Counted from the stretch's first letter, positions 34,508-44,145 are shown. The stretch: DNA of 64,000 bases from UBA5109 sp965661005 (GCA_965661005.1 CBFICB010000001.1:1-64000), one strand, 5' to 3'. Translations and numbers: made by a program. Notes: generated by a model from the letters alone, not told the origin.

Positions 34508-35755
34508 ATGAGCCACTTTCATTATCAAAACAATCAGCTATATGCTGAAGCAGTGTCTTTGTCCCAAATTGCTGAAGAATTTGGAACGCCCTGCTATGTC
34601 TATTCCAGGCAGGCTTTGGAACAAGCTTATCTTGCCTACAAAAATGCCTTTGCCAGTCAAAATGCTTTAATTTGTTATGCCGTTAAAGCCAATTCAAATC
34701 TGGCCGTGCTCAATGTGCTGGCAAAACTTGGATCTGGTTTCGATATTGTCTCAGGGGGGGAGCTGGAACGCGTTTTAGCGGCTGGCGGTTCGGCTGATAA
34801 AGTAATTTTCTCTGGCGTTGGAAAAACTCAAGAAGAATTGCGCCATGCTTTGGACGTTGGTATTCACTGTTTTAATGTTGAATCTGAAGCCGAACTGGAG
34901 CGTCTTAATGCTATTGCCATAGAAGCCAATTTAATTGCACCTATTTCATTACGAGTCAATCCAGATGTTGACGCCAAAACCCATCCTTATATTTCCACAG
35001 GGCTGAAAGGAAATAAATTCGGTATTAATATTGATCGAGCATTAGAAGTTTATCAACATGCTCACAATCTGGACGGTATTAAGGTGATAGGTGTCGATTG
35101 CCATATCGGCTCACAACTCATAAATCTCAGCCCATATACCGATGCCTTGCAGCGCCTGTTGGATCTGGTGGCGAAACTTGGCGATATTGGTATAACACTG
35201 AAACATTTAGATTTAGGGGGCGGTTTGGGTGTGAGTTATCAAGATGAAATACCACCAAGTCCTGATGAATTTGCTGTGACAATTGCGCCATTATTAAAGA
35301 ATAGCAAGCTGGACTTGATCCTTGAGCCTGGGAGATCCATATCCGCGGATGCAGGGGTATTACTCACAAAAGTTGAATATTTGAAAAGTAATGGTGATAA
35401 AAATTTTGCTGTTGTTGATGCTGCTATGAATGACCTGATAAGACCGGCACTTTACCAAGCGTGGATGGACATTATTCCTGTGCATAATAATCTTCAGGGC
35501 GAATCAGGTTTATACGATATCGTTGGCCCAGTTTGTGAATCGGGAGATTTTCTTGGCAAAGCACGAGAACTTTCAATTACTGAAGGGGATCTTTTAGCCG
35601 TCTGTTCCGCTGGAGCCTACGGCTTTGGAATGAGCTCAAACTACAATACTCGTAACCGAGCCGCAGAAGTCCTGGTTGATGGTGAGAACGTGCACTTGGC
35701 TCGACGGCGTGAAAACTATAAGGATCAGCTCAACCTGGAAAGTCTTCTGCCATAA
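34508..35755 (+). CDS. lysA: Diaminopimelate decarboxylase
   Basis: A 415-residue PLP enzyme that makes L-lysine from meso-diaminopimelate. The PLP lysine is in ICYAVKANSNLAVLNVL, the glycine-rich phosphate loop in HLDLGGGLGVSY, and the active-site Cys/Glu segment in GPVCESGDFLGK followed by SAGAYGFGMSSNYN. All domains of the alanine-racemase-like fold are complete. It sits between lptM and dapF. Confidence 0.96.
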   Translation: MSHFHYQNNQLYAEAVSLSQIAEEFGTPCYVYSRQALEQAYLAYKNAFASQNALICYAVKANSNLAVLNVLAKLGSGFDIVSGGELERVLAAGGSADKVIFSGVGKTQEELRHALDVGIHCFNVESEAELERLNAIAIEANLIAPISLRVNPDVDAKTHPYISTGLKGNKFGINIDRALEVYQHAHNLDGIKVIGVDCHIGSQLINLSPYTDALQRLLDLVAKLGDIGITLKHLDLGGGLGVSYQDEIPPSPDEFAVTIAPLLKNSKLDLILEPGRSISADAGVLLTKVEYLKSNGDKNFAVVDAAMNDLIRPALYQAWMDIIPVHNNLQGESGLYDIVGPVCESGDFLGKARELSITEGDLLAVCSAGAYGFGMSSNYNTRNRAAEVLVDGENVHLARRRENYKDQLNLESLLP

Positions 35756-35791
35756 CTGATTATTCAGAGTTACCGTTAAGAGAATTAATAC

Positions 35792-36628
35792 ATGTCTTTA
35801 CGTTTTACCAAAATGCACGGCCTGGGCAATGATTTCATGCTGCTGGATGCAATCCAGCAAAATATCACTGTGCCTTTAGAACGTATCCCTGAGCTAAGTG
35901 ACCGACATAAAGGTGTTGGTTTTGATCAGTTATTAGTTATTGGGCCTGCTAACATTGCAGAAAGTGACTTCGAATATCGCATTTATAATGCCGATGGCAC
36001 AGAAGCCGAACAATGCGGCAATGGTGCTCGCTGTGTTGCCCGTTATTTACGCGATCAAGGCCATACCAGCAAGGTTAAAATTGCGTTGGGCATGCCAACG
36101 GGCAAAATTATTCACTGCGAACTGATGAACGATGGTCAAGTGACTGTGGATATGGGTGAAGCAATCACTAAACCTGAGGCCATTCCTTTTCTGGCCGAAA
36201 AAGAAGCCTTGAATTATTCTTTGGATTTACCCAATAATCAGTCAATTGAAATAGCGGCAGTTTCCATGGGCAATCCGCATGCTGTTTATCAGGTAGACTC
36301 TGTTGATGACGCTCCTGTCTCTGAACTTGGCCCCTACATCGAGAATCATGAACGCTTCCCTGAGCGAGTCAACGCCGGGTTCATGCAAATCCTGAGTCCA
36401 GAACTTATTCGTTTAAGAGTCTATGAACGAGGTGCTGGGGAAACTCTAGCTTGTGGAACAGGCGCATGTGCAGCTGTCGTGGCAGGAATTCTTCGATCCC
36501 AACTATCTGAAACCGTGACAGTTGAACTTAAAGGTGGCAAACTCACTATAAGCTGGAGCGGTATTGGAAGCTCTGTGCTTATGACTGGACCAGCGACAAC
36601 TGTTTATGAAGGACAACTAAATTTATGA
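35792..36628 (+). CDS. dapF: Diaminopimelate epimerase
   Basis: A 278-residue cofactor-free epimerase producing meso-diaminopimelate for lysine and peptidoglycan. The two catalytic cysteines are in NADGTEAEQCGNGARC and ERGAGETLACGTGACA. The N-terminus MHGLGNDFMLLD is typical. It is 36 bp after lysA and overlaps the DUF484 gene by 4 bp. Confidence 0.96.
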   Translation: MSLRFTKMHGLGNDFMLLDAIQQNITVPLERIPELSDRHKGVGFDQLLVIGPANIAESDFEYRIYNADGTEAEQCGNGARCVARYLRDQGHTSKVKIALGMPTGKIIHCELMNDGQVTVDMGEAITKPEAIPFLAEKEALNYSLDLPNNQSIEIAAVSMGNPHAVYQVDSVDDAPVSELGPYIENHERFPERVNAGFMQILSPELIRLRVYERGAGETLACGTGACAAVVAGILRSQLSETVTVELKGGKLTISWSGIGSSVLMTGPATTVYEGQLNL

Positions 36629-37365
36629 AGCCTAATACCCAGAATTCTCTCGCCAAAACTGACGATTTAAGTCTGGATGATGAAAGTGTTGCCAATTATT
36701 TGATGGAGCACCCTGACTTTTTCTCGACTCACGAAGATCTATTGCTCAATTTGCAAATCCCACATAAAAGTGGTCAGGCAATTTCTCTACTTGAACGCCA
36801 GGTTTCCTTGTTAAGAAGAAAAAATGATGAAACCCAGGATAAAATTAAAAGCTTCGTAGAAAATGCCAAAGAGAATGACGAGTTGTTTGAAAAAACACGA
36901 ACCATAGTTCTCAATATAATTAATACTGCATCCTTGGAAGACCTCTCAAATCTAATCGAAGAAAAATTGGAAAAAGAATTTGATGCCTCTTGCAGCAAGC
37001 TGTTTTTTGCTACTGAAGACGATATCGATGAAAACGAATCATCTTTATTTTTACTTCCTCTAGAGCTAACAAAAAACGTTCTAGGTAAACTATTTCAGCG
37101 CAAGCGCGCCTATTGCGGCAAATTAAATTCCGATCAGGCCCAGCTGTTTTTTCCCGAATCTACTAACATCAGCTCAGCCGCAATCATTCCTATACATTTT
37201 CATGATGAAAATAAACTAAAAGCAAAACTGCCTGGTATTCCTTTATTGCTTGTCGCGAGCAATAAGGAAAAGCACTTTAATTCCAGCCTAGATACCTTGT
37301 TCTTAGATTTTATCGGGGAAATTCTTTCTGTTCATATCAAAAGTCTTTTAACAAAAGACTTATAA
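36625..37365 (+). CDS. DUF484 family protein
   Basis: A 246-residue GAF-like protein. The N-terminal motif SVANYLMEHPDFFSTHEDLLLNLQIPH followed by AISLLERQVSLLRRKN is the DUF484 signature. The middle is a coiled-coil-like stretch, and the C-terminal part has GAF-type strands. Function is unknown; it normally sits between dapF and xerC. Here xerC does not follow: the next gene is on the other strand. It is translationally coupled with dapF. Confidence 0.85.
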   Translation: MKPNTQNSLAKTDDLSLDDESVANYLMEHPDFFSTHEDLLLNLQIPHKSGQAISLLERQVSLLRRKNDETQDKIKSFVENAKENDELFEKTRTIVLNIINTASLEDLSNLIEEKLEKEFDASCSKLFFATEDDIDENESSLFLLPLELTKNVLGKLFQRKRAYCGKLNSDQAQLFFPESTNISSAAIIPIHFHDENKLKAKLPGIPLLLVASNKEKHFNSSLDTLFLDFIGEILSVHIKSLLTKDL

Positions 37366-37485
37366 AACGGCTAAACAAGTTTATTTTTCAAAAGCCCTTT
37401 AGTTAAGGTAATGACTATTTACTTTACTAGCTTCGTATCTCTTTATCCTGGATTCATGGTAGCTGAAAGAGCTTTTAGCTGATTC

Positions 37486-37998
37486 TCATTCCGGAAAATC
37501 AGCTGGAACAGGACTGACCCATTGCTCATGTCTCGATTGAATCCAGAAATAAATAATCGAAAGAATACCCAAGAGCAAGCCCAAAACGACACCTGCATCA
37601 ATAATTCCTCGCCATGGTTGCGGTAATAATCGTACTAACAAAACCACTATGATGATTGCAGTGGTTACCAGAAAAGACACTAACTTCCTTTTCCTGGTGG
37701 AATAAATGTAGCCCATGCAGAGTAATGGCGCCAAAAGAGAGTAAATAAAATTATTTGAATTATTACCCGCCAAGAAGATTTGAGCTCGAGTGATTACACG
37801 TGGCGCAAAATTCAGATGAAAGCCCTTATAACCTTCCGCATAAGCCATATAAACAGCAAAGATAACAAGAACCACCCACTGCAATAGGCTTAAGGGGGCG
37901 CTAAACATTTCAACCACACGAGCAGAGAGTCGTGTTATCGCAGAAAGCAAAATCAACACGACTCCGCTGATTCCCCAATAATAAGCAAGCAATTTCAA
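37486..37998 (-). CDS. Hypothetical integral membrane protein
   Basis: About 170 residues with four or five hydrophobic helices, among them ISGVVLILLSAITRL, LLQWVVLVIFAVYMAYAEGY, IYSLLAPLLCMGYIY, and VSFLVTTAIIIVVLLVRLL. I do not recognise the family with confidence. TTG 37998 has GGAG eight bases upstream and gives MKLLAYYW; the frame also extends to GTG 38028. It lies where xerC would be expected in the dapF-DUF484 neighbourhood. Arg/Lys-rich loops suggest standard inner-membrane topology. Confidence 0.6.
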   Translation of the reverse strand: MKLLAYYWGISGVVLILLSAITRLSARVVEMFSAPLSLLQWVVLVIFAVYMAYAEGYKGFHLNFAPRVITRAQIFLAGNNSNNFIYSLLAPLLCMGYIYSTRKRKLVSFLVTTAIIIVVLLVRLLPQPWRGIIDAGVVLGLLLGILSIIYFWIQSRHEQWVSPVPADFPE

Positions 37999-38392
37999 TT
38001 TAATTTCTCCCAGGCTTGTTGCAGCCACAGAATTATATCAAATACAGGCTTTCAAGAATGCGTTCTTTATCTATAGCCTGTTGCTGGAAATTGGTCAGTT
38101 AAGCGAAATATTTTCGCTAATAAAAAAATTTGCTCTTAACTCCCCGAGAACTTTCCTGACCTAAGAGGCTACATAGTTTACTGTCCGCTTAGCCAATATA
38201 GCTCCTCTACTCATTTCAATATTTTTACTTAATCCATTTATTGAGCAGGTAATTAGTGTTTGCGCTAAATCACTTCAATGAAAACCGATACGATTGGCAT
38301 TTGAAAATGGCCTGAGTATTAATCGATAGTTAAATACCCTCTATGTCAGGCACTTTGATATAATTCGGCTAATTTTTTAGTTGGATATGAAT
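37999..38392. other. Intergenic region with divergent promoters, upstream of gshB
   Basis: About 390 bases hold no coding frame I can support. A 7-bp stem-loop (AGCGAAA / TTTCGCT with a 3-nt loop) lies at 38102-38118. A plausible gshB promoter is in the A/T-rich segment around 38355-38378 (TTGATATAATTC). Nothing else stands out. Confidence 0.4.
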
Positions 38393-39343
38393 ATGTCTGT
38401 AAAACTTGCTGTCGTAATGGATCCTATCCAGAACATCTCTGCAAAGAAAGATTCAACGCTTGCAATGCTCTTGGCTGCTCAGGAGCGAGGTTGGAGTCTT
38501 TCCTACATTGAGCAAACCGGCTTATACCTTGATGATGGAATCGCAATGGCTGAATCCTGCTCACTCAGTGTTGCCAATGATCTTGAGAAGTGGTTTTCCT
38601 TAGGTGAACCTGCTCGACAGGCCCTTAGTGATTTTGACGTTATCTTAATGCGCAAAGATCCGCCCTTTGATAATGAATATATTTATAGCACCTATATTCT
38701 TGAAGCCGCTGAAAAACAGGGCACATTAATTGTTAACAAACCGCAAAGCCTTCGAGACTGTAATGAAAAAGTTTTTGCTACCCAATTCCCTCAATGCTGT
38801 ACTCCGGTTCTGGTGGCAAGTAGCCCCGCTTTATTAAGAGAATTTTACACTGAGCATGAAGACGTTATATTTAAACCTCTGGATGGAATGGGCGGTTCGT
38901 CAATATTCAGAATTAAACCCAATGATCCAAATCTTAGTGTCATAATTGAAACTCTGACTGATTTTGGCAAGCATCAGATAATGGCGCAAAAATTTATTCC
39001 TGAAATTTCAGCAGGCGATAAACGAATATTGGTGATTGATGGCAAGCCTGTCGACTATGCCCTGGCGCGTATTCCAGCTCTTAATGAAACTCGAGGCAAT
39101 CTGGCTGCCGGAGGAAGCTCAAAAGGAGTTCCCTTAACAGATCGTGATCGCTGGATATGTGAACAAGTCGGCCCTACATTGAAAGAAAAAGGTTTAATCT
39201 TTGTAGGCCTGGATGTAATTGGTGATTATCTAACAGAAATTAATGTCACCAGCCCAACCTGTATTCGTGAATTAAATACCGCATTTGATCTGGATATTGG
39301 CGGCGACTTAATGGAGTGTATTGCTGCAAAATTGGAGAATTGA
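38393..39343 (+). CDS. gshB: Glutathione synthetase
   Basis: A 316-residue ATP-grasp enzyme, the same length as E. coli GshB, adding glycine to gamma-glutamylcysteine. VKLAVVMDPIQNISAKKDSTLAMLLAAQERGW is the family N-terminus, NCNEKVFATQFP-like and DGMGGSSIFRI form the ATP-grasp core, and NVTSPTCIRELNTAFDLDIGG is the C-terminal signature. ATG 38393 is chosen because GGA lies 7 bases upstream and the protein then aligns with the family; ATG 38387 is an alternative. It is followed directly by a TonB-like gene. Confidence 0.95.
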   Translation: MSVKLAVVMDPIQNISAKKDSTLAMLLAAQERGWSLSYIEQTGLYLDDGIAMAESCSLSVANDLEKWFSLGEPARQALSDFDVILMRKDPPFDNEYIYSTYILEAAEKQGTLIVNKPQSLRDCNEKVFATQFPQCCTPVLVASSPALLREFYTEHEDVIFKPLDGMGGSSIFRIKPNDPNLSVIIETLTDFGKHQIMAQKFIPEISAGDKRILVIDGKPVDYALARIPALNETRGNLAAGGSSKGVPLTDRDRWICEQVGPTLKEKGLIFVGLDVIGDYLTEINVTSPTCIRELNTAFDLDIGGDLMECIAAKLEN

Positions 39344-40231
39344 TTGTCTATTTCAGCAGATATAGATCCAATTGAACTTAGCAATCAGTCACTGGCTAAT
39401 GAGCGCTTTGTCTTTACATTGTTTATGTCTCTTTGTGTCCATGCTGTGCTTATTCTGGGTGTTGGTTTTACTTTTTATGAGCAGCTAAATAGCCCTTCTA
39501 GTCTCGAGGTGACGCTAGCCAAATACGAAAGTAGCCAAGCCCCTGAGAATCCAGATTTTCTTGCTCAGGCCAATCAGGAGGGCAGCGGTTCACAAGATGA
39601 ATTAGCTCGTCCAAGTACTCCTTTTGAATCACGCTTTAACGCTGATACCATTCAGGAAGTAGCCGCCATAGAAACTGAAACAGCGCTTAACAATTCCGAG
39701 AGAAGCATCCTGACCAGCTCCGATTCAAATTCCCGATTAAATACTGAAGAGGAAGTTCTAAACACACCTCAAAACCAGAACTTTCAGGGGACTTCGCAAA
39801 ACTCTCTGGAACAGACTCTGGCGAGCCTGCAGGCCCAGTTGGATATTCATCGTGAGGCATATGCGCAACGGCCAAGAAAATATACCATTTCATCAGCATC
39901 AACTCAGCAAGCGCGGGATGCCCTGTATTTAGATGGCTGGCGTAGAAAAATTGAAGCTGTTGGTAATTTTAATTACCCAAGACAAGCCAGCGAAGCTGGT
40001 ATTTATGGCCAACTAAGGCTGTTAGTTGCTCTATTCCCGGATGGGCAAGTGAGTGAAGTGAGAATTTTAAGCTCTTCCGGGTATTCTATATTGGATGATG
40101 CTGCAATTCGCATCGTACAATTAGCTGCGCCTTTTGACCCTTTTCCTGCAGATATGCGTGAAGAGGTAGATATACTTGAGATTGTGAGGACATGGCAGTT
40201 TCATCAAAGTAATACTTTTACCAGTAATTAG
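39344..40231 (+). CDS. TonB-family energy transducer
   Basis: A 295-residue protein: short cytoplasmic N-terminus, one membrane helix (FTLFMSLCVHAVLILGVGFTF, about residues 24-44), a long periplasmic spacer rich in Ser/Asn/Gln, then a TonB C-terminal domain with YPRQASEAGIYGQLRLLVALFPDGQV and the ILDDAAIRIVQLAAPFDPFP segment. Such proteins pass proton-motive energy to outer-membrane receptors. TTG 39344 directly follows the gshB stop, with GGAG 6 bases upstream. The gshB-tonB-yqgE-ruvX order is Pseudomonas-like. No ExbB/ExbD in the window. Confidence 0.85.
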   Translation: MSISADIDPIELSNQSLANERFVFTLFMSLCVHAVLILGVGFTFYEQLNSPSSLEVTLAKYESSQAPENPDFLAQANQEGSGSQDELARPSTPFESRFNADTIQEVAAIETETALNNSERSILTSSDSNSRLNTEEEVLNTPQNQNFQGTSQNSLEQTLASLQAQLDIHREAYAQRPRKYTISSASTQQARDALYLDGWRRKIEAVGNFNYPRQASEAGIYGQLRLLVALFPDGQVSEVRILSSSGYSILDDAAIRIVQLAAPFDPFPADMREEVDILEIVRTWQFHQSNTFTSN

Positions 40232-40245
40232 CGCTTAAACATATT

Positions 40246-40830
40246 ATGAATGAACATGCTCCTTCAAACCCCTCTGGACTCTTCGATCAGTTTCTAATCG
40301 CTATGCCACAGCTGGAAGATTCTTTTTTTGAAAACGCTGTGATTTACATGTGGCAGCATTCTGCTGAGGGAGCCATAGGCATGGCGGTGAATTTGCCTTT
40401 ACCCATCACCCTTACTGAGCTTTTTGAGCAGCTGGATATCAAAGACGAGCGACCCGCAGGTTCTCCTCAGACAGTTTTATGTGGTGGCCCGGTTGAGCCT
40501 AATAAAGGTTTCATTTTGCACGACAGTAATTCCAGCACATGGGATTCGACAATCTCACTGGAAAATAATCTCAGTATTACAACATCCCGGGATATCCTTG
40601 AAGATATCGCCAAGGGCAAGGGTCCAAAAAACTATTTTGTCATCATGGGCTCTTCAGGCTGGGGACCTGGGCAAATTGAACAGGAGATTACTGAAAATGC
40701 CTGGTTTAACTGTCCTGCCAATAAGGAACTGATATTCTCAACAAACTTTGATGAGAAACCAAAAATGGCAGCTGCCTTACTCGGATTTGACCTCTCCCAA
40801 TTAAGTACTGATCAAGGCCTGCTAAGCTAA
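40246..40830 (+). CDS. yqgE: YqgE/AlgH family protein
   Basis: A 194-residue UPF0301 protein. FLIAMPQLEDSFFENAVIYMWQHSAEGAIGMAVN is the family opening, followed by VLCGGPVEPNKGFILH and FVIMGSSGWGPGQIEQEI. AlgH in Pseudomonas was linked to alginate regulation, but the biochemical role is undefined. The stop codon overlaps the start of ruvX (TAATG), so the two are coupled. Confidence 0.93.
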   Translation: MNEHAPSNPSGLFDQFLIAMPQLEDSFFENAVIYMWQHSAEGAIGMAVNLPLPITLTELFEQLDIKDERPAGSPQTVLCGGPVEPNKGFILHDSNSSTWDSTISLENNLSITTSRDILEDIAKGKGPKNYFVIMGSSGWGPGQIEQEITENAWFNCPANKELIFSTNFDEKPKMAAALLGFDLSQLSTDQGLLS

Positions 40831-41267
40831 TGTCAGCCCATTTAACTGCTATGGCATTTGATTACGGCACCAAAAAAATAGGCGTGGCTGTTGGCCAGAG
40901 CATTACCCAAACGGCTTCGCCTTTAGCCATAATACCGGCGCGTGATGGCATTCCTGACTGGAATGCTATTGAGAGACTAATAAAGGAATGGGAGCCAGGC
41001 GCCTTTGTCATCGGGATGCCATTTAATATGGATGGCAGTGAAAATAAGATGACTATTCGTGCTCAGAAATTCCTGCAGCGCTTAAGTGGTCGTTTCAATA
41101 TTCCCTGCTACAGCATTGATGAAAGACTAAGTAGCCGTGAAGCAAAAGACATTCGCAAAAATATGGCTGATGCACACGGTAAAAGCTATAAGGAAAGAGA
41201 CGCTATTGACTCCATCGCTGCCCAGCTCATTCTTGAAAACTGGTTTGCAGCGACAGCAAATTCCTGA
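40830..41267 (+). CDS. ruvX: YqgF/RuvX Holliday-junction-resolvase-like nuclease
   Basis: A 145-residue RNase-H-fold protein. AMAFDYGTKKIGVAVGQ carries the first catalytic Asp; FVIGMPFNMDGSENKMTIRAQKF and YSIDERLSSREAKDI the following ones; ERDAIDSIAAQLILENW closes the active site. In bacteria YqgF is needed for pre-16S rRNA 5' end maturation. It ends just before the pilT pseudogene, which is on the opposite strand. Confidence 0.94.
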   Translation: MSAHLTAMAFDYGTKKIGVAVGQSITQTASPLAIIPARDGIPDWNAIERLIKEWEPGAFVIGMPFNMDGSENKMTIRAQKFLQRLSGRFNIPCYSIDERLSSREAKDIRKNMADAHGKSYKERDAIDSIAAQLILENWFAATANS

Positions 41268-41294
41268 ACTTGTTACTTATGCGCTTACTGGCGG

Positions 41295-42329
41295 TTAAAA
41301 ATTATCTCCAGACTTGGATTTGGACTTCGCTTCATTACGATCAACCAGCCCCTTGGCAACAAGATCTTTGGGGCATTGATCCAGGGTCTGCATGCCAACC
41401 TGCGCACCAGTCTGAATCGCTGAATACATTTGAGCAATCTTATCTTCACGAATCAGATTTCAGATTGCCGAAGTACCAATCATAATTTCATGCGCGGCCA
41501 CCCTGCCACCACCAACCTTCTTCAGTAGTGTTTGCGATACGACAGCCTGTAATGATTCTGACAACATGGATCGCACCATGCCTTTTTCTGCTGCAGGGAA
41601 AACATCGACAATACGGTCAATTGTTTTGGCGGCTGAGGTAGTATGCAAGGTACCAAACACCAAATGACCAGTTTCGGCGGCTGTCAGCGCCAGTCGAATT
41701 GTTTCCAAATCACGCAGCTCACCAACAAGAATAATATCGGGATCTTCTCGCAACGCTGAGCGTAAAGCTTCATTAAAGCCATGTGTATCGCGATGCACTT
41801 CTCGCTGATTAACCAAAGATTTCTTACTCTGGTGCACAAATTCAATGGGATCCTCGATAGTCAAAATATGCTCATAGCGCGTATCGTTGATGTAATCCAC
41901 CATGGCGGCAAGAGTAGTACTTTTGCCTGAGCCGGTTGGGCCTGTGACAGCAACAAGACCACGAGGGTTCTCGGAAATTTTCCTGAAAACCTCTCCCATA
42001 CCCAATTGTTCCATTGTTAAGACATCTGATGGAATGGTACGAAATACTGCTGCCGCCCCCCGATTTTAGACAAAGGCATTCACCCTGAATCGCGCTAATC
42101 CTGGAATTTCAAAAGAGAAATCTGACTCTAAAAACTCTTCATAATCCTTACGTTGCTTATCATTCATGATGTCATATATCAGCCCATGAACCTCTTTGTG
42201 ATCCATTGCTTCGACATTAATTCGGCGAATATCCCCATCAACTCGAATCAAGGGAGGCATACCTGCTGTTATATGAAGGTCTGACGCGCCTTGTTGTACA
42301 CTAAAATTTAATAGTTATTGGATATTCAT
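41295..42329 (-). pseudogene. pilT: pilT, twitching-motility ATPase, with three in-frame stop codons
   Basis: One frame of 345 codons, exactly the usual 344-residue PilT length plus stop, spans 42329 to 41295. It reads as PilT throughout: QGASDLHITAG, PPLIRVDGDIRRIN, Walker A VTGPTGSGKSTTLAAM, EDPIEFVH, the ASP-box-like REVHRDT, ALREDPDIILVGE, and HEIMIGT. It is broken by TAA at 42315-42317 (codon 5), TAA at 42066-42068 (just after NAFV, where the family has NQNRGA) and TGA at 41460-41462 (where the family has AIRNLI). There are no frameshifts. PilT powers pilus retraction; the partner pilU is not next to it. Either recent pseudogenisation or stop-codon readthrough. Confidence 0.9.
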
Positions 42330-42381
42330 CGTTGGCTTAACCCCCTATAATAAAATCTTTGAACATACTTTCTGTGAATCT

Positions 42382-43071
42382 ATGAGCGTCAGCATACCAG
42401 AAAAAATCCGTGAAGTTCGCCATCAAATTTCACTCTTTGAAAAAAAATACAAGCGTGCTTCCGGCTCGGTTGAGTTGCTTGCGGTCAGTAAAACACAAGC
42501 TCCTGAAAGCATTATCCAGGCTGCTGATTGCGGACAAAAGGCTTTCGGTGAAAACTATGTTCAGGAAGCCCTCGAAAAAATCCTGGCTCTGGCAGCCTAT
42601 GATTTGGACTGGCATTTTATTGGGCCCATCCAGTCTAATAAAACCAAAATAATTGCTACACACTTTGACTGGGTACACAGTATTGATCGTAGCAAGATAG
42701 CTCGACGACTGAATGAGCAACGCCCCTCACATTTAGCACCTCTAAAAATACTACTTCAGGTTAACCTCGATTCTGAAAGCAGCAAAGCAGGCATTGCATT
42801 GGCAGACCTCGAAGCATTAGCCAAGGAAGTCAGCTGCCTTGAGAATCTTGAATTTTCCGGATTAATGGCTATTCCAGCGCCCGGAAAAGACATAGAGACT
42901 CAAAGAGCTAGTTTCCATTTACTGGCTCAAGCCAGAGATAAGCTCCAGAAACAAGGGTTTGCTAGTTGCAAGCATCTTTCGATGGGAATGAGCAGCGATA
43001 AGGAAGCCGCCATCGCTGAAGGCTCAACTATAGTGCGTATAGGTACTGATATTTTTGGACCCAGAGTATAA
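42382..43071 (+). CDS. yggS: YggS/PROSC family PLP-binding protein
   Basis: A 229-residue single-domain PLP-binding protein (PLPBP). The PLP lysine is in ELLAVSKTQAPESI; FGENYVQEALEKI, WHFIGPIQSNKTKII, VHSIDRSKIA and LSMGMSSDKEAAIAEGSTIVRIGTDIFG are all family landmarks. It keeps PLP balance and has no known enzyme activity. It is divergent from the pilT pseudogene and upstream of proC, the usual order. Confidence 0.95.
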   Translation: MSVSIPEKIREVRHQISLFEKKYKRASGSVELLAVSKTQAPESIIQAADCGQKAFGENYVQEALEKILALAAYDLDWHFIGPIQSNKTKIIATHFDWVHSIDRSKIARRLNEQRPSHLAPLKILLQVNLDSESSKAGIALADLEALAKEVSCLENLEFSGLMAIPAPGKDIETQRASFHLLAQARDKLQKQGFASCKHLSMGMSSDKEAAIAEGSTIVRIGTDIFGPRV

Positions 43072-43277
43072 AAGAGTATAAATTTATCCTCTAGCGCTCG
43101 TACTGGTGCAGCTTAAAAACCGGCTGAACATATAAAAGCTAATTACTCAGAGTCCTGTTCTAAGCCGCCGACCATAGCTGATCCTGTTTAAACCTCATTT
43201 TCCTTTCAAAACAGCACATCATCATTAAACAATTCCTTTCTTGCTTAATTAAGTCTAAATACGCTGTTTCATGTACA

Positions 43278-44117
43278 ATGTCGCGCATGTTTAATCAGGA
43301 TCAATCCATAGCCTTCATAGGCGCCGGGAATATGGCAACAGCCTTGATAAAAGGTCTAATTGCCAAGGGTTACCCCTGCGCGAACATTTGGGCTTCTGAT
43401 CCGAATATTGCACAACTGGAAAATCTCAAAAAAGACACAAATATAAACGTGTCTCCTGAAAATACAGTTGGAATCCAGCAAGCTGACGTTGTCGTATTGG
43501 CTGTAAAACCGCAGCTTATAAAAGAAGTATTGCGGCCCTTACAAACTGCTTTTAACTCAAAAGCAGTTTTATTAATTTCAATCGCTGCAGGCATTTCAAT
43601 TCAATCCCTGGAATCCTTAAGTTCAAATTCTCAGGCTATAGTCCGTTGTATGCCTAATACTCCTGCTCTGGTGGAAGCTGGTGCCTCCGCCTTATATGCC
43701 AATGCCAATTGCAGTGATGACCAGCGTCAACAAGCGCAAACTATTTTGTCAGCTGTAGGTGAGACATGCTGGCTGCAAGATGAAAGCGATATCGATACGG
43801 TAACTGCTCTATCGGGTTCAGGGCCAGCCTATTTTTTTCTGTTTATTGAAGCCTTGCAAGCCGCTGCAATTGAGCAAGGCCTCAATCCTGATATTGCAAA
43901 TAAACTTGCCCTGCAAACAGCGTTTGGTGCGGCCAAACTGGCTCTTTCTGGTGACGGCGATGTTGCTGAACTGCGTCGTAAGGTGACCTCGCCTGGCGGC
44001 ACAACTGAAGCTGCCTTGGCTCAATTTGAAAAAGATGATTTCAGCAATATCATTGCACGGGCAGTTGCTAAAGCAAAAGCAAGATCTGAAGAGCTGGCGC
44101 TTTTATCAGACAAATAA
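43278..44117 (+). CDS. proC: Pyrroline-5-carboxylate reductase
   Basis: A 279-residue NADPH-dependent enzyme for the last step of proline synthesis. IAFIGAGNMATALIKGLI is the Rossmann motif; RCMPNTPALVEAGASALYA and the C-terminal SGDGDVAELRRKVTSPGGTTEAAL are the signature segments. Starts at ATG 43278 or ATG 43287 are both possible; neither has a good ribosome-binding site. It follows yggS with about 200 bp between them. Confidence 0.95.
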   Translation: MSRMFNQDQSIAFIGAGNMATALIKGLIAKGYPCANIWASDPNIAQLENLKKDTNINVSPENTVGIQQADVVVLAVKPQLIKEVLRPLQTAFNSKAVLLISIAAGISIQSLESLSSNSQAIVRCMPNTPALVEAGASALYANANCSDDQRQQAQTILSAVGETCWLQDESDIDTVTALSGSGPAYFFLFIEALQAAAIEQGLNPDIANKLALQTAFGAAKLALSGDGDVAELRRKVTSPGGTTEAALAQFEKDDFSNIIARAVAKAKARSEELALLSDK

Positions 44118-44145
44118 TCAACCGATAAAAAAGAATGAGTGACAC

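Noticed and set aside
38102..38118. Hairpin as terminator of the convergent membrane gene
   Set aside because: No U-tract follows on either strand, and it lies upstream of that gene rather than after it.
42066..42260. Stand-alone 64-residue gene from pilT's N-terminal part
   Set aside because: It is in the same frame as the rest of pilT and is bounded by two of its stop codons, so it is a pseudogene piece.
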